Source: Desulfallas sp. Bu1-1 (GTDB lineage: Bacteria > Bacillota > Desulfotomaculia > Desulfotomaculales > Desulfallaceae). Taken from it: 64,000 nucleotides of DNA. Each line of letters starts with the position of its first letter. Within the stretch, counting starts at the first letter, position 1. The position numbers and the translations under genes were made by a program. The notes beneath the pieces were generated by a model that ran no database searches, had not been told where the DNA came from, and worked only from the letters and a program-made list of their open reading frames with translations. Location of the stretch: assembly GCF_015594625.1 (NCBI RefSeq), contig NZ_JADNRQ010000001.1:434001-498000 (forward strand), read 5' to 3'. Shown here piece after piece: positions 42,917-51,845 of this stretch.

Positions 42917-43099
42917 CTATCCCCGGTCCGCGGGTTCCGTTTTGACGGCGGGCCTGAACATGTCCAGGATACCCAGGAGTATGTGGGCCAGGCCGAAACC
43001 CAGTATGCCCGCTCCCCAGTAACCGCCGACGTACCAGCCGATTAACGCGATAATTACACCCAAACCGGCCACAATCCAGCTGGTGGTATTACCCTGCAT
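42917..43099 (-). CDS. small two-helix membrane protein (60 aa)
   Basis: Two hydrophobic helices (about 8-26 and 30-46) joined by a Gly/Tyr-rich turn (GWYVGGYWGAGILGFG), then a short charged tail. ATG 43099 follows GGAGG. Similar mini-proteins are common near spore genes; no function known. Confidence 0.6.
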   Translation of the reverse strand: MQGNTTSWIVAGLGVIIALIGWYVGGYWGAGILGFGLAHILLGILDMFRPAVKTEPADRG

Positions 43100-43194
43100 T
43101 TGACCGCCTCCTGTAGCTTATTTATTTAAATAGAATGTACCTTTGCCGGGGTATTTATACATGGTGCTATTATTTTCTTGTCCTTTTTCTAATA

Positions 43195-43350
43195 TCATTC
43201 ACAATGGAATAAGCCACGTGTATCGGAAAACCTCCCCAGCAGCCGTACGGTGAAATCGGTATCCCCCGCAAGGTGCAGGGAGCCGGCGGGGAGGTTGACG
43301 TTTTCCATGGCGCAAGATAATTCACCCCGGGAAGTAATTCTCCGGGGTGT
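43195..43350. other. ambiguous structured region / 37-codon minus-strand ORF
   Basis: Two readings compete. On either strand CCTCCCC (43231-43237) pairs with GGGGAGG (43288-43294), extended by GGAAAA/TTTTCC and GCCG/CGGC, enclosing two small arms: a three-way junction. A perfect hairpin CACCCCGG/CCGGGGTG (43323-43350) follows. On the minus strand the same bases encode a 37-aa ORF (43308 to 43195) starting MENVNLPAGSLHLAG with coding-like codons but no Shine-Dalgarno. I cannot decide. The 43100-43432 gap has nothing else. Confidence 0.35.
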
Positions 43351-43432
43351 TGAAAAAACCTTTTAAAAAAATTTTTTCAATATAAATGCGAATATGAAAA
43401 TTATAGTCCGGGCGCCGCACCGGACCAGTTGA

Positions 43433-43714
43433 CTAGCAAGTCTTTTGCAAGTTTTCCGCCTGCTTTTGCCGCTTGTTGTATGCTTCCTCCGCATAATCGG
43501 TGGAAACAAGGTACAAATTTACCCACAGGTCATGCTCGTTGCTTTTGCCGTCCAGCTCGTTGGCCAGGACCTTGAACTTTTTTTCAACACGATCCTTGAA
43601 AGAAGAAAATTCAACCAGTAAGTCAACTACTTCGCGCTGGCTATATGTTGCCCCGTCCTTGAGTATTTTGGCCACACCCCTCACCCCCAGAAATTTTCCA
43701 CGCCTGTATACCAA
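43433..43714 (-). CDS. uncharacterised helical protein (80-93 aa)
   Basis: Charged, mostly helical protein (SQREVVDLLVEFSSFKDRVEKKFKVLANEL). Start uncertain: TTG 43714 has no Shine-Dalgarno, and a GTG at 43675 (giving an 80-aa protein starting VAKILKDG) lies behind GAGGGG and is perhaps better. No family recognised. Confidence 0.5.
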   Translation of the reverse strand: MVYRRGKFLGVRGVAKILKDGATYSQREVVDLLVEFSSFKDRVEKKFKVLANELDGKSNEHDLWVNLYLVSTDYAEEAYNKRQKQAENLQKTC

Positions 43715-43788
43715 ATTATAATATAACTGCCAAATTGTGTTAAGGGGGGTTAATTGTCTATTTTCCCGGGAAAAAGTTGAGTCAAGTC

Positions 43789-43814
43789 ATAGGGCCCCGA
43801 AGGGCCCTTTTATG
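43789..43814. terminator. GC-rich hairpin with TTCG-type loop
   Basis: AGGGCCC pairs with GGGCCCT around CGAA, followed by TTTAT on the plus strand. It lies after the stop of the Gln-rich coat-like gene. Confidence 0.5.
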
Positions 43815-43839
43815 TTACTCAACTCAATTTAAATTTGCT

Positions 43840-44586
43840 TTAGAATTGGGGATTCTGGCCATACTGGCTTAGCCCGGTCTGGTAGTTTTGGTCGTACATG
43901 CTTTGAGCCGGCTGGGCTTGGAAGCTCTGGCCGAGCAGGTTTTGAGTGGCCTGATTCATGCGGTTTTGCAGAGCCTGCTGGGCTTGCTGGCTGATTTGCT
44001 GGTTTTGCGCGTAACTTTGGGCGTAATTTTGATTTTGAAGCTGGTTTTGGAACTGGCCGCTATACCCCTGGGTTAAATTTTGCTGGCCTGTCCATCCCAA
44101 ACCGCCAAGCGGTTGACTTTGAGTCTGGGCGTAACCCCATTGCCCGGGTGTAATATAAGCGCTGGTCATTTGTCCGGTCCCGAAACGCTGTTGTTGGAAC
44201 GGTATAGCTGAAGTATAGATGGGTTGGTTTTGCAGGGTTGTGCCGTAAGTTCCGGTCCACCCGGGTGTATACTGCGCTCCAAATGTTCCGAACTGCTGGC
44301 CGAAACCGGCATAACCTGTTCCCGGCTGGAACATGTTTTGAGCTATGGACTGGGTAACTTGCTGCGCAATGCTGCTGACGCTGTTCAGATCGTTTGAAAG
44401 CTGGCTGCACAGTTGCTGAATGCGCTGTAATTGCTGGGTTGCGTTGACCTCGTGCTGTTGCAGGCGCTGCAGTTGTGCCGCGTTGCTTTGCTCAAACTGC
44501 TGTAGTTGGGAGGTCATTTGGGAGATATTATTCACTTCCTGGCGCAGTCTTTGAATTTGCTGTTGCAGTTGGTAGATCTGATCCAT
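43840..44586 (-). CDS. Gln/Gly/Tyr-rich protein, probable spore-surface protein
   Basis: A 248-aa protein. Residues 1-90 are a Gln-rich coiled coil (QLQQQIQRLRQEVNNISQM). Residues 90-248 are low-complexity Gln, Tyr, Gly and Asn with repeats such as GYSGQFQNQLQNQNYAQSY. Such composition is typical of coat or exosporium proteins in Peptococcaceae, but I cannot name a family. It has the usual genome codon use and no signal peptide. Confidence 0.6.
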   Translation of the reverse strand: MDQIYQLQQQIQRLRQEVNNISQMTSQLQQFEQSNAAQLQRLQQHEVNATQQLQRIQQLCSQLSNDLNSVSSIAQQVTQSIAQNMFQPGTGYAGFGQQFGTFGAQYTPGWTGTYGTTLQNQPIYTSAIPFQQQRFGTGQMTSAYITPGQWGYAQTQSQPLGGLGWTGQQNLTQGYSGQFQNQLQNQNYAQSYAQNQQISQQAQQALQNRMNQATQNLLGQSFQAQPAQSMYDQNYQTGLSQYGQNPQF

Positions 44587-44686
44587 TAATTTACCCCCTT
44601 GGCATTGTTTTTATTTTGACTTCAGGCATATTATGTTCCAAAATGTGTTTAATATTAGAGGGATTTGTTGGAAAATGCTTATAGGT

Positions 44687-46279
44687 TCAATCCTTGGTGA
44701 TTCCGTAGAGTGAGTGCCACCCGGTAGGACTCAGGACAAAGCCCTGAATATTACGAGCGGTGGCGGCATGGTGTACGCTGTGGCTGAGCACCACCCAGGG
44801 GGTGTCCCGGTGAATGATTTCCTGGGCCCGGTAGTACAGTTCCCGCCTGATTTCGGGATCGGTGGTATTACGGGCACTGAGTAACAACGTATCCAGCTGG
44901 TCATTATGGTAGCGGGTGATGTTCATCCCGCTTTTAATCTGGCTTTGGGCCAGCAAGGTGAACAAGAAATTATCGGGGTCGCCGTTATCGCTGATCCAAC
45001 CGTACAGGAAGGCGTCGCCTTCCCGGCGATCGAGCGCCTGCTTGAATTCCCGCCAGGGGTAGGATTTAATTTTCATGTTAATACCGGCTTCGGCCAGGGA
45101 ACGGGCCAGGGCATCGGCTAGTTTTTTTCCGCCCCCGGGGCTGTAGGGACGCGAATCGTTATAGGTAACCAGCGTAAAGGATAAACCGTCACCGAAACCG
45201 GCTTCCCGCAACAGCCGGGCGGCCCCGTCCGGGTCGTAGCTCTCCCGGGTGAGATCCGGATTGTAGCCCGGCACTGTTGGGGGCAGCGGCCCCAGGGCGG
45301 GGCGTACCTCGTGTGGCCACAGTTCGTTGAAAATTTTTTCGCGGTTCAGGGCCAGGGCAACCGCTCTGCGCACGGAGGGCCGGTTAAACGGTTTTTGGTC
45401 GGTGTAAAAACCCAGGTAGCAAATGTCCAGCCCGGTGGCCCTGAATACCGGATATCCTTCAAGCCGGAGCCGGGCCGTATGGATAAAAGTAAGATCAAGG
45501 GCGATGTCGATTTGACCCTGAAGTAACTGCTCAGTTCTTTGTTCCGCCCCCGGAACGGTAATAAACAAAATTTCTCTGGCGGCAGGGGCCGGTTGCCAGT
45601 AATTGTGGTTGGCTTTCAATAGTATCCCGTTACCGGTTTTCCCGGCCGGAATGAACGGCCCGGTGCCTGCCGGGTGTAAGCCCAGGTTGTCGCCGTATTT
45701 TTGGATTGCCGTTGGGCTGACCAGCGGCGCTGCCAGCGGCATGGCCAGGTTATTTAAAAATGGAGCGTAGGGGTATTTTAAATGAAGTTTTACGGTGTAA
45801 TTGTCCACAACCTCCACCCGGTCCAGCGGGGCGAACACGAAATCCGCGTAAGTAGTTACGCCGCCCGGCTTCCTGTTCAGTTGCCTTTCAAAATTAAACT
45901 GCACCGCCCGGGCGTCAAAGGGCGTGCCATCATGAAATCTAACATCCCGGCGCAAGTTGAACGTCCAAGTCATGCCATCACCGGAAACTTTCCAGGAACT
46001 GGCCAGGCAGGGCTCAACCATGGCGGTGCCTGGTTTGAAGCGCACCAGCCCTTCGTAAACATTGCTGATGACCCGGGCCGATCCCGTGTCGGCAACCGCC
46101 CGGGGGTCCAACTCCCGAACATCGTATTCCTGGGCGACCACCACCCGGCCGGCGGCGGCCGGCCCGGTTACGGGCAGTTCAAGTGCATGATCCTTCCCGG
46201 GTCTTTTATTTTGGGCCAGTGCTATCATTACCGTTACACAAAGTAAAAATACAAACAAAACGTTTAGCTTTTTGGCCAT
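44687..46279 (-). CDS. peptide/nickel-type ABC transporter substrate-binding protein (orphan)
   Basis: Secreted solute-binding protein of 530 aa, family 5 (DppA/OppA/NikA). Signal-anchor segment at residues 5-22 without an obvious lipobox; conserved YEGLVRFKPG near 75 and the SSWKVSGDGMTWTFNLRRDVRFHDGTPF signature near 98-125. No permease or ATPase genes flank it, so it is an orphan feeding a transporter elsewhere or has another binding role. Ligand not deducible. Confidence 0.9.
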   Translation of the reverse strand: MAKKLNVLFVFLLCVTVMIALAQNKRPGKDHALELPVTGPAAAGRVVVAQEYDVRELDPRAVADTGSARVISNVYEGLVRFKPGTAMVEPCLASSWKVSGDGMTWTFNLRRDVRFHDGTPFDARAVQFNFERQLNRKPGGVTTYADFVFAPLDRVEVVDNYTVKLHLKYPYAPFLNNLAMPLAAPLVSPTAIQKYGDNLGLHPAGTGPFIPAGKTGNGILLKANHNYWQPAPAAREILFITVPGAEQRTEQLLQGQIDIALDLTFIHTARLRLEGYPVFRATGLDICYLGFYTDQKPFNRPSVRRAVALALNREKIFNELWPHEVRPALGPLPPTVPGYNPDLTRESYDPDGAARLLREAGFGDGLSFTLVTYNDSRPYSPGGGKKLADALARSLAEAGINMKIKSYPWREFKQALDRREGDAFLYGWISDNGDPDNFLFTLLAQSQIKSGMNITRYHNDQLDTLLLSARNTTDPEIRRELYYRAQEIIHRDTPWVVLSHSVHHAATARNIQGFVLSPTGWHSLYGITKD

Positions 46280-46484
46280 TTAAAAGACACCCCTTGTAGC
46301 TGCAAGTATTAATACCATTAATAATAAATTCTGTAAAAATAAGTAAATATCCTTTTTAATTAAAAAATATAGCGTATGGCCGGGCCGTTTGCCGGGAAAT
46401 GTTATTATCGCCGGTAAAAGGGTTACGGTTTTGTTTAGCGAACTTTTAAAGGATTTATTTAGTAAACTCGGGGAGGGAGTATTT

Positions 46485-47357
46485 TTGCGGGTAAGATTCG
46501 GGCCGGCGGGAAATTCCGACTCCTTTTACGAAGCGGGTTACAAGTCTTCCCTGGACATGCCCGGTTGGCTGGCGAAGATGGGACTCAGCGCTTACGAATA
46601 CCAGTGCGTCAGGGGGGTGCATATCAAGGAGGACACGGCGCGACAGCTTGGTGAGGCCGCCCTGAAGCACGACATTTCTTTAAGTATTCATGGCCCTTAC
46701 TATATCAGCCTGGCTGCCACCGATCCGGGGATTAAGGACAAAACCCGGAAACATTTTTTGGATTCCCTGCGCGCCGCCCGGTGGATGGGCGCGCACCTGG
46801 TGGTGTTTCACCCCGGAGGCGGGGTCAAGGAAGACCGGGCCGCCGCCCTGAAACGGGCCAGGGAACACCTGGCGGAGCTGCTGGAGATGGCGGAAGCCGA
46901 AGGCCTGGGGAATATCAAGGTGGCTCCCGAAACCATGGGTAAACCGTCCCAGCTTGGCAACCTGGATGAAATTCTGGAGCTGTGCACGCTGGGGACAAAG
47001 GTTGTGCCCGCTGTGGATTTCGGGCACCTGCACGCCGCCGGGGTGGGCGCCTTGACAGGGGAAGAAAAATTTGCCGCGGTGCTGGACCGGATCGGGGAGG
47101 TACTTGGCCCCGAAGCGGTCAGGCGGTTGCATATTCACTTCAGCCCGGTTGAATTTACCAGGGCTGGGGAAAGAAGACACCGGACCACCCTGGACGAAGG
47201 GTACGGACCAGATTTTACCTGCCTGGCCAGGCTGATCCACGAGCGGGGCATGACGCCCACAATTATATGTGAGTCCGCGGGACGCCAGGCCGAGGATGCG
47301 CTGGTGTACCGGCAAATATACCAGAGTGTCTCCGGCAGACATTGTGCCGAAAAATAA
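46485..47357 (+). CDS. nfo: endonuclease IV-like apurinic/apyrimidinic endonuclease
   Basis: Zinc-dependent AP endonuclease-like TIM barrel of 290 aa. Metal-binding residues appear in the family order: SIHGPYYIS (near 67), VFHPGG (near 108), APETMGK (near 148), VDFGHLHA (near 183), HIHFSP (near 224), ICESAG (near 264). TTG 46485 follows GGGGAGGGAG and gives the usual N-terminus (RVRFGPAGNSD); the longer upstream frame is not needed. It should act in base-excision repair. It is somewhat divergent from bacterial Nfo and close to archaeal forms. Confidence 0.82.
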   Translation: MRVRFGPAGNSDSFYEAGYKSSLDMPGWLAKMGLSAYEYQCVRGVHIKEDTARQLGEAALKHDISLSIHGPYYISLAATDPGIKDKTRKHFLDSLRAARWMGAHLVVFHPGGGVKEDRAAALKRAREHLAELLEMAEAEGLGNIKVAPETMGKPSQLGNLDEILELCTLGTKVVPAVDFGHLHAAGVGALTGEEKFAAVLDRIGEVLGPEAVRRLHIHFSPVEFTRAGERRHRTTLDEGYGPDFTCLARLIHERGMTPTIICESAGRQAEDALVYRQIYQSVSGRHCAEK

Positions 47358-47425
47358 CAGCCGGGTTAGGACCGCGTTTAGTGTGTCACTCACCCCGGAA
47401 TCGCCGGATCGCTTGCCACCGGCGA

Positions 47426-47454
47426 CCAAAAAGGGTACCCCGCGAGGTACCCTT
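47426..47454 (-). terminator. terminator of the minus-strand stress-protein gene
   Basis: AAGGGTACC pairs with GGTACCCTT around a 6-base loop, with TTTTT following on the minus strand. Confidence 0.7.
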
Positions 47455-47506
47455 CGGTTGGTTTGCTTTAGACGCATGCAGGTCGAGGTGAATGAGCCCC
47501 TTTCCT

Positions 47507-47980
47507 TTAATGTACCTCCACATCCCGGGCGCCGTTGCGCCGCAGGGTGTCGGCGGCATCGTTGATCCTGTTGGCGCTGGTGCGCACGGACACCAGGATA
47601 TTGCCCTGCTTGACTTTCTCTTCGTAAAACTTGCCCCGTTCCTGCGGAATGCCCCAGTCTATCAGCCCGCCGGCGATTCCTCCGGTGGCAGCTCCGGAAA
47701 GCAGCCCGGCGATAGGTCCGGCGGCAATCAGTGGGCCAATGCCGGGGATAGCCAGCGCGCCTGCTCCGACTGCCAGCCCGGCCAGCCCGCCGATTACTCC
47801 GCCGGTGGCCGTGCCATCGGCGACGTTATCGGTGCCCATGGTGGTAAATTGATTTTTTTGCCGTTCTCCCTCGTCCCGGGCCACAACGGAGATATCCCTG
47901 TCAAAACCCTTGCCGCGCAGTTCCCCCACCGCTTTTTCGGCTTGATCGCGGCTGGGGAAAGTGCCGAGTACTGTTTTCAT
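47507..47980 (-). CDS. general-stress-17M-like protein with glycine-zipper region
   Basis: A 157-aa protein. Residues 1-45 resemble the 17M/DUF1269 beta-alpha domain (MKTVLGTFPSRDQAEKAVGEL). Residues 55-105 are a Gly/Ala-rich glycine-zipper hydrophobic stretch (GGLAGLAVGAGALAIPG). A C-terminal strand-helix part (GNILVSVRTSANRINDA) is the second half of the domain. Found in spore formers and associated with stress; function unknown. Confidence 0.65.
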   Translation of the reverse strand: MKTVLGTFPSRDQAEKAVGELRGKGFDRDISVVARDEGERQKNQFTTMGTDNVADGTATGGVIGGLAGLAVGAGALAIPGIGPLIAAGPIAGLLSGAATGGIAGGLIDWGIPQERGKFYEEKVKQGNILVSVRTSANRINDAADTLRRNGARDVEVH

Positions 47981-48154
47981 AATCTAGAACCTCCTTTGTG
48001 TTATCCTTCCTTAATTTTTCACCATTTTGACCGGTCTATTCACAGGTAAAAATATTTTTTAGGGAAGTGCTTGGCAATCAGTTTATTTTTGGATCAATTT
48101 TGATATAATATAACGTGTTGTTTGGCAAATCCAGTTAGTAAGGAGAATCCAACC

Positions 48155-48613
48155 ATGTTGCCCACACCAAAAAAGTATTTTTTGACGGCTGCCGCAGCGG
48201 AAGGGAAAACTGAACTGACCGCCTTTGACAATGCCTTATTGGCCGGCGGAATAGGTAATATCAACTTGATCAGGGTTAGCAGCATATTGCCCCCGGGTGC
48301 GGAGTATGACCCGGATATGCAGATTCCACCGGGTTCCCTGGTCCCTACTGCTTATGGCTACGTTTGCAGCGACGTGCCGGGAGAATTGATCGCCGCAGCA
48401 GTGGGGGTGGGGCTTTCCTCCGATACTTTCGGGGTAATTATGGAATTTGCCGGGCGGGCGAGCCGAGAAGAAGCAGAAAAGCGGATCGAAGCGATGCTCC
48501 GGGAAGCTTTTGCGACCCGCGGTTTGGAGTTGAAGGATATCAAAATTGCCGCCGTGGAACACCGGGTGGAAAAGGTAGGTTGCGCGCTGGCTGCCGTACC
48601 TTTGTTTTATTAA
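48155..48613 (+). CDS. pdaD: pyruvoyl-dependent arginine decarboxylase
   Basis: Converts arginine to agmatine for polyamine synthesis. The 152-aa proenzyme should self-cleave at the Ser-Ser pair in RVSSILPPG (near residue 44), producing the pyruvoyl group. The C-terminal part KIAAVEHRVEKVGCALAAVPLFY is typical. ATG 48155 follows AAGGAG with a slightly long spacing of 9 bases. It is followed after 23 bases by spermidine synthase, a polyamine operon. No agmatinase is in the window. Confidence 0.92.
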   Translation: MLPTPKKYFLTAAAAEGKTELTAFDNALLAGGIGNINLIRVSSILPPGAEYDPDMQIPPGSLVPTAYGYVCSDVPGELIAAAVGVGLSSDTFGVIMEFAGRASREEAEKRIEAMLREAFATRGLELKDIKIAAVEHRVEKVGCALAAVPLFY

Positions 48614-48636
48614 TGTCTTTTGAAGGAGGGGTTTAA

Positions 48637-49467
48637 TTGGAGGTATGGTTCACCGAAGATCAAACCAAGGACCTGCGTATCAGTGTTCGCGTTAAGGAAG
48701 TGCTGTTCAGTGGGCAATCGCCTTTTCAGAAAGTGGCCGTGTATGATACGGTGGAGTTCGGCCGCTTGCTGGCCCTGGATAATATTATTCAAACAAATAT
48801 CAGGGACGAGTACGTTTACCATGAAATGCTCACCCACGTTGGTCTCAATACCCATCCCAATCCGAAAAAAGTACTGTTGATTGGCGGCGGAGACGGTGGT
48901 TCAGTCCGGGAAATCGTGAAACACGACAATGTGGAGAAAGTTGTACACGTGGAAATTGATCAGATGGTCATTGATGTGGCCAAAAAATTTTTCCCCGAGT
49001 TGAGCGTTGGGTTCAACGATCCCCGGGTGGAGATACTGGTGGACGACGGCGTCAAACACGTAAAAGAAAATAAGAATACTTACGACGTAATTATGGTGGA
49101 CTCCCCCGATCCCATCGGCCCGGCAGTGGGGTTGTATGGCGACGATTTTTATCGCAACGTGCACGAGGCGCTGCGGGAGGACGGGCTGCTGGTGGCCCAG
49201 ACCGAATCGCCCCATTTCAACAGGGATCTGATTGCCCGGGTGCATGCCACCCTTAAGAATATATTCCCGCTGGTCAGGATGTTCTGGGCGGTGGTGCCCA
49301 CTTATCCCGGCGGGGCCTGGACCTTTACCCTGGCCTCCAAAAAATATGACCCCCTGGCCGTGGATATGGATAAGTTCCCCGCGCTGAAAACCAAGTGGTA
49401 CTCGCCGGAAATTCACAGGTCGGCCTTTGTGCTGCCCCCTTATTTTCAGGAATTGGTGACCGGCTGA
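48637..49467 (+). CDS. speE: spermidine synthase (aminopropyltransferase)
   Basis: Transfers aminopropyl from decarboxylated SAM to a polyamine acceptor. The Rossmann methyltransferase-like core shows VLLIGGGDGGSVREIVKHD (near residue 82) and the catalytic stretch VDSPDPIGPA (near 157), and the substrate-loop YHEMLTHVGL is near 60. Length 276 aa is normal. TTG 48637 follows AAGGAGGGG. With pdaD upstream, the acceptor may be putrescine from an agmatinase elsewhere or agmatine itself; not decidable here. Confidence 0.93.
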   Translation: MEVWFTEDQTKDLRISVRVKEVLFSGQSPFQKVAVYDTVEFGRLLALDNIIQTNIRDEYVYHEMLTHVGLNTHPNPKKVLLIGGGDGGSVREIVKHDNVEKVVHVEIDQMVIDVAKKFFPELSVGFNDPRVEILVDDGVKHVKENKNTYDVIMVDSPDPIGPAVGLYGDDFYRNVHEALREDGLLVAQTESPHFNRDLIARVHATLKNIFPLVRMFWAVVPTYPGGAWTFTLASKKYDPLAVDMDKFPALKTKWYSPEIHRSAFVLPPYFQELVTG

Positions 49468-49491
49468 TTTTTAGCCGGCGCGGTACAATAG

Positions 49492-49553
49492 ATCCACGGG
49501 CGTGGATAACGGCTTCAGGATCCATTGTGATCCGGCCGGGCGCGCCCGTGGAT
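49492..49553. repeat. inverted repeat, 11-bp arms
   Basis: ATCCACGGGCG (49492-49502) pairs with CGCCCGTGGAT (49543-49553), with GGATC/GATCC inside. It lies between speE and the tRNA promoter. No T-run, so not a standard terminator. Confidence 0.55.
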
Positions 49554-49649
49554 TCCACCGTAAACATTAGGTGAGCGAGTTTTCGGGTCTTACAGCGCAT
49601 CCAGGGTAAAATTCTCATGATAAAATTTATAAAAGGCCAAAAATTTCAT

Positions 49650-49678
49650 TTGACATGATGGTAAATCTTTTGTATACT
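49650..49678 (+). promoter_or_regulatory. sigma-A promoter of the Asp-Phe-Gly tRNA unit
   Basis: TTGACA and TATACT are separated by exactly 17 bases. Confidence 0.85.
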
Positions 49679-49738
49679 TATCATTGTCAACGGCGCGAGG
49701 CAATAAAAAGCCCGGTCCGGTGAAGGAAGTTAAATCGC

Positions 49739-49815
49739 GGAGCTGTGGTGTAGCGGTCTAACATGCCGGCCTGTCACGCCGGAGATCGCGGGTTCGATTC
49801 CCGTCAGCTCCGCCA
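49739..49815 (+). tRNA. tRNA-Asp (GTC)
   Basis: GGAGCTG pairs with CAGCTCC. The anticodon GTC is at 49773-49775. Discriminator G and CCA are encoded. Confidence 0.97.
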
Positions 49816-49824
49816 AATATAAAT

Positions 49825-49900
<76 letters not shown>

Positions 49901-49915
49901 GGATAAGTTCAATAT

Positions 49916-49990
49916 GCGGAAGTAGCTCAGTGGTAGAGCATCGCCTTGCCAAGGCGAGGGCCGCGGGTTCGAATCCCGTCTTCCGCTCCA
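49916..49990 (+). tRNA. tRNA-Gly (GCC)
   Basis: GCGGAAG pairs with CTTCCGC. The anticodon is GCC. CCA is encoded. Confidence 0.97.
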
Positions 49991-49996
49991 GTAATA

Positions 49997-50036
49997 AAAG
50001 GATTCCGGAGAATTAAGCTTCTCCGGAATCCTTTTT
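49997..50036 (+). terminator. terminator of the Asp-Phe-Gly tRNA unit
   Basis: A roughly 15-bp stem (AAAGGATTCCGGAGA with its complement) is followed by TTTTT. Confidence 0.9.
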
Positions 50037-50189
50037 GGTGCCAGTTAAGCCATCGCGTATCTAACTCACTTTATAAATTTTCCCTCTGCTTTATTTGAGC
50101 ATCCAGAGTTTTAATCTTAAACCGGGCAGGAGGGTAGTTTATTTTACTTTGGCGACATATTGGCTACGGGAAATTAGCAGCAATTACCC

Positions 50190-50218
50190 TTGACTGGGTG
50201 GCGGCAATTTGTTATTAT
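50190..50218 (+). promoter_or_regulatory. sigma-A promoter of tRNA-Cys
   Basis: TTGACT and TATTAT are separated by 17 bases, about 30 bases before the tRNA. Confidence 0.75.
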
Positions 50219-50250
50219 AATAAACACGCACGGCAAAGTTAATCATTTAA

Positions 50251-50325
50251 GGCGACATAGCCAAGTGGTAAGGCAGAGGACTGCAAATCCTTTACTCCCC
50301 GGTTCGAATCCGGGTGTCGCCTCCA
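50251..50325 (+). tRNA. tRNA-Cys (GCA)
   Basis: GGCGACA pairs with TGTCGCC. The anticodon loop CTGCAAA gives GCA. CCA is encoded. It has its own promoter and terminator. Confidence 0.97.
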
Positions 50326-50333
50326 GTATTACA

Positions 50334-50380
50334 GCGAAGAGGGTTTCGGGATATTTCATCCCGGGGCCCTCTTTCGTTTT
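50334..50380 (+). terminator. terminator of tRNA-Cys
   Basis: GAAGAGGG...CGGGA pairs with TCCCG...CCCTCTTTC with small internal loops, followed by GTTTT. Confidence 0.75.
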
Positions 50381-50442
50381 GCGCAGGTTGTGCTGGGGAT
50401 CTGGAGGATTATTGTAGAACAAGCATAAATTTAACTCATAGA

Positions 50443-51714
50443 TTATTTTCTAACGCCCTTAGTAATAATAAGCCTGCTGCTAAAAAACGCCCCCAGAGCT
50501 GCAAGTACCGCTGCCAAAAGAAAGGCCCCGGTAAAGGATGAAGTGTGTTCTTTAACATACCCCGCAATAATAGGTCCCAGCACCTGTCCAAACCCGAAAA
50601 CGAACGTAATCAAGCCGAGAACGGCCGGGGCACGCTTGGCGTCGCTGATATCACCACAGCAAGATGCAGCCAGGCCGGGTATGCTCCAGGCGGTCAACCC
50701 GTAAAGAATAGCGGGCAACCATAGTAAAAACCCTGTTGAAAATTTAAACAAAAGTAAAGTATAGCATAATGCCTGAACTAAAAAAACTGTAATCAATATC
50801 GAGCGGCGCCCAAACTTGTCGGATAGTATTCCCCACACCACGCAACTACCGATGCTTAACATACCCACCGTTCCCCAGATACTTCCGGCCAGCTCCTCTG
50901 TGCATTTAATCTCATTTATTAAAAAAGTAACTAAAAACGTTGCCGTTATGATATAGGAAAACCCAAAACAAAAGTATAAGGCGGCCAGCCAGGGAACACC
51001 GTTAATTCTTAACAAGTCCTTTACCCCCGGGGGGTTGGAAGTTGTTGTCTCTTCTTGCGCCATTTTGAAGCCCACCCCTATGGGCATCAGGTTCTTTTCC
51101 GAGGGGTGGTTCCGCAATACCAACCAGGAAGCGATACCAACAAGGATAACAATCCCGCCCAGGATAAACCAGTTATACCGCCACCCTGCCTCCTGAAAGG
51201 CTTCATTAACATAAGGAACCACCCAACCCGTAAAAGCAATGGCCAGGCCCGAACCTCCCACCAGAAACCCCGTAGCCATTCCCCGGCGGGTGGGTGCAAA
51301 CCAGGCTGATGCCAGGCCCATCACGGAAACGTTGCTTCCCGCACTGCCGACCCCGGTAAGAAAACGCGTCAAGGCAGCTTGATAAGGGCCGTGCACCAAG
51401 CCGGTCAATATCATGGTCAAACCGGTCCACAAAAGGGCAATTGCTATTATTGCCCGTGGCCCGAACCTGGTGGCCAGCAGACCTGCGATCAAGGCGCTGA
51501 TAAAATAACCGAACATATTTGCAGAAGCAATGAAACCGGTCTGGTTATGGGTTAAATTTAAACTTTGCTGCATGGACGGCAAAATCATTCCATACCCGAA
51601 ACGGGCCAGGCCCAACGCACCGGCAACTACAAAAATGCCCATCACCAGTATTGTCCAACCGTAATGAATACTCGCGAACCTTCCCGCCTTAAATTGGGAC
51701 CTGCCGGGCTCCAT
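50443..51714 (-). CDS. MFS transporter, YbfB/OFA-like
   Basis: Twelve-helix membrane transporter of 423 aa. The motif A-like stretch GILSDKFGRRSILI (near 300) and the first-helix block HYGWTILVMGIFVVAGALG mark the major facilitator superfamily, in the branch of monocarboxylate/oxalate-like porters. ATG 51714 follows AAGGAG with 8-base spacing. Isolated gene, substrate unknown. Confidence 0.85.
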   Translation of the reverse strand: MEPGRSQFKAGRFASIHYGWTILVMGIFVVAGALGLARFGYGMILPSMQQSLNLTHNQTGFIASANMFGYFISALIAGLLATRFGPRAIIAIALLWTGLTMILTGLVHGPYQAALTRFLTGVGSAGSNVSVMGLASAWFAPTRRGMATGFLVGGSGLAIAFTGWVVPYVNEAFQEAGWRYNWFILGGIVILVGIASWLVLRNHPSEKNLMPIGVGFKMAQEETTTSNPPGVKDLLRINGVPWLAALYFCFGFSYIITATFLVTFLINEIKCTEELAGSIWGTVGMLSIGSCVVWGILSDKFGRRSILITVFLVQALCYTLLLFKFSTGFLLWLPAILYGLTAWSIPGLAASCCGDISDAKRAPAVLGLITFVFGFGQVLGPIIAGYVKEHTSSFTGAFLLAAVLAALGAFFSSRLIITKGVRK

Positions 51715-51845
51715 GTTCTCATTCTCCTTACTTAGATGGTATTTCAAAAATTACAACCAGGGTAATTATACCAAAAAAGTTTTAGCAAGAATGTATTGGA
51801 ATAAAATTATATGGTAAACTTAATACCGGAACAGGGGTGAAGAAA

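Noticed and set aside
43218-43310. Known riboswitch class on either strand
   Set aside because: I compared the motif by eye with c-di-GMP, cobalamin, SAM, glycine, THF, Moco and ZTP consensus elements and found no match.
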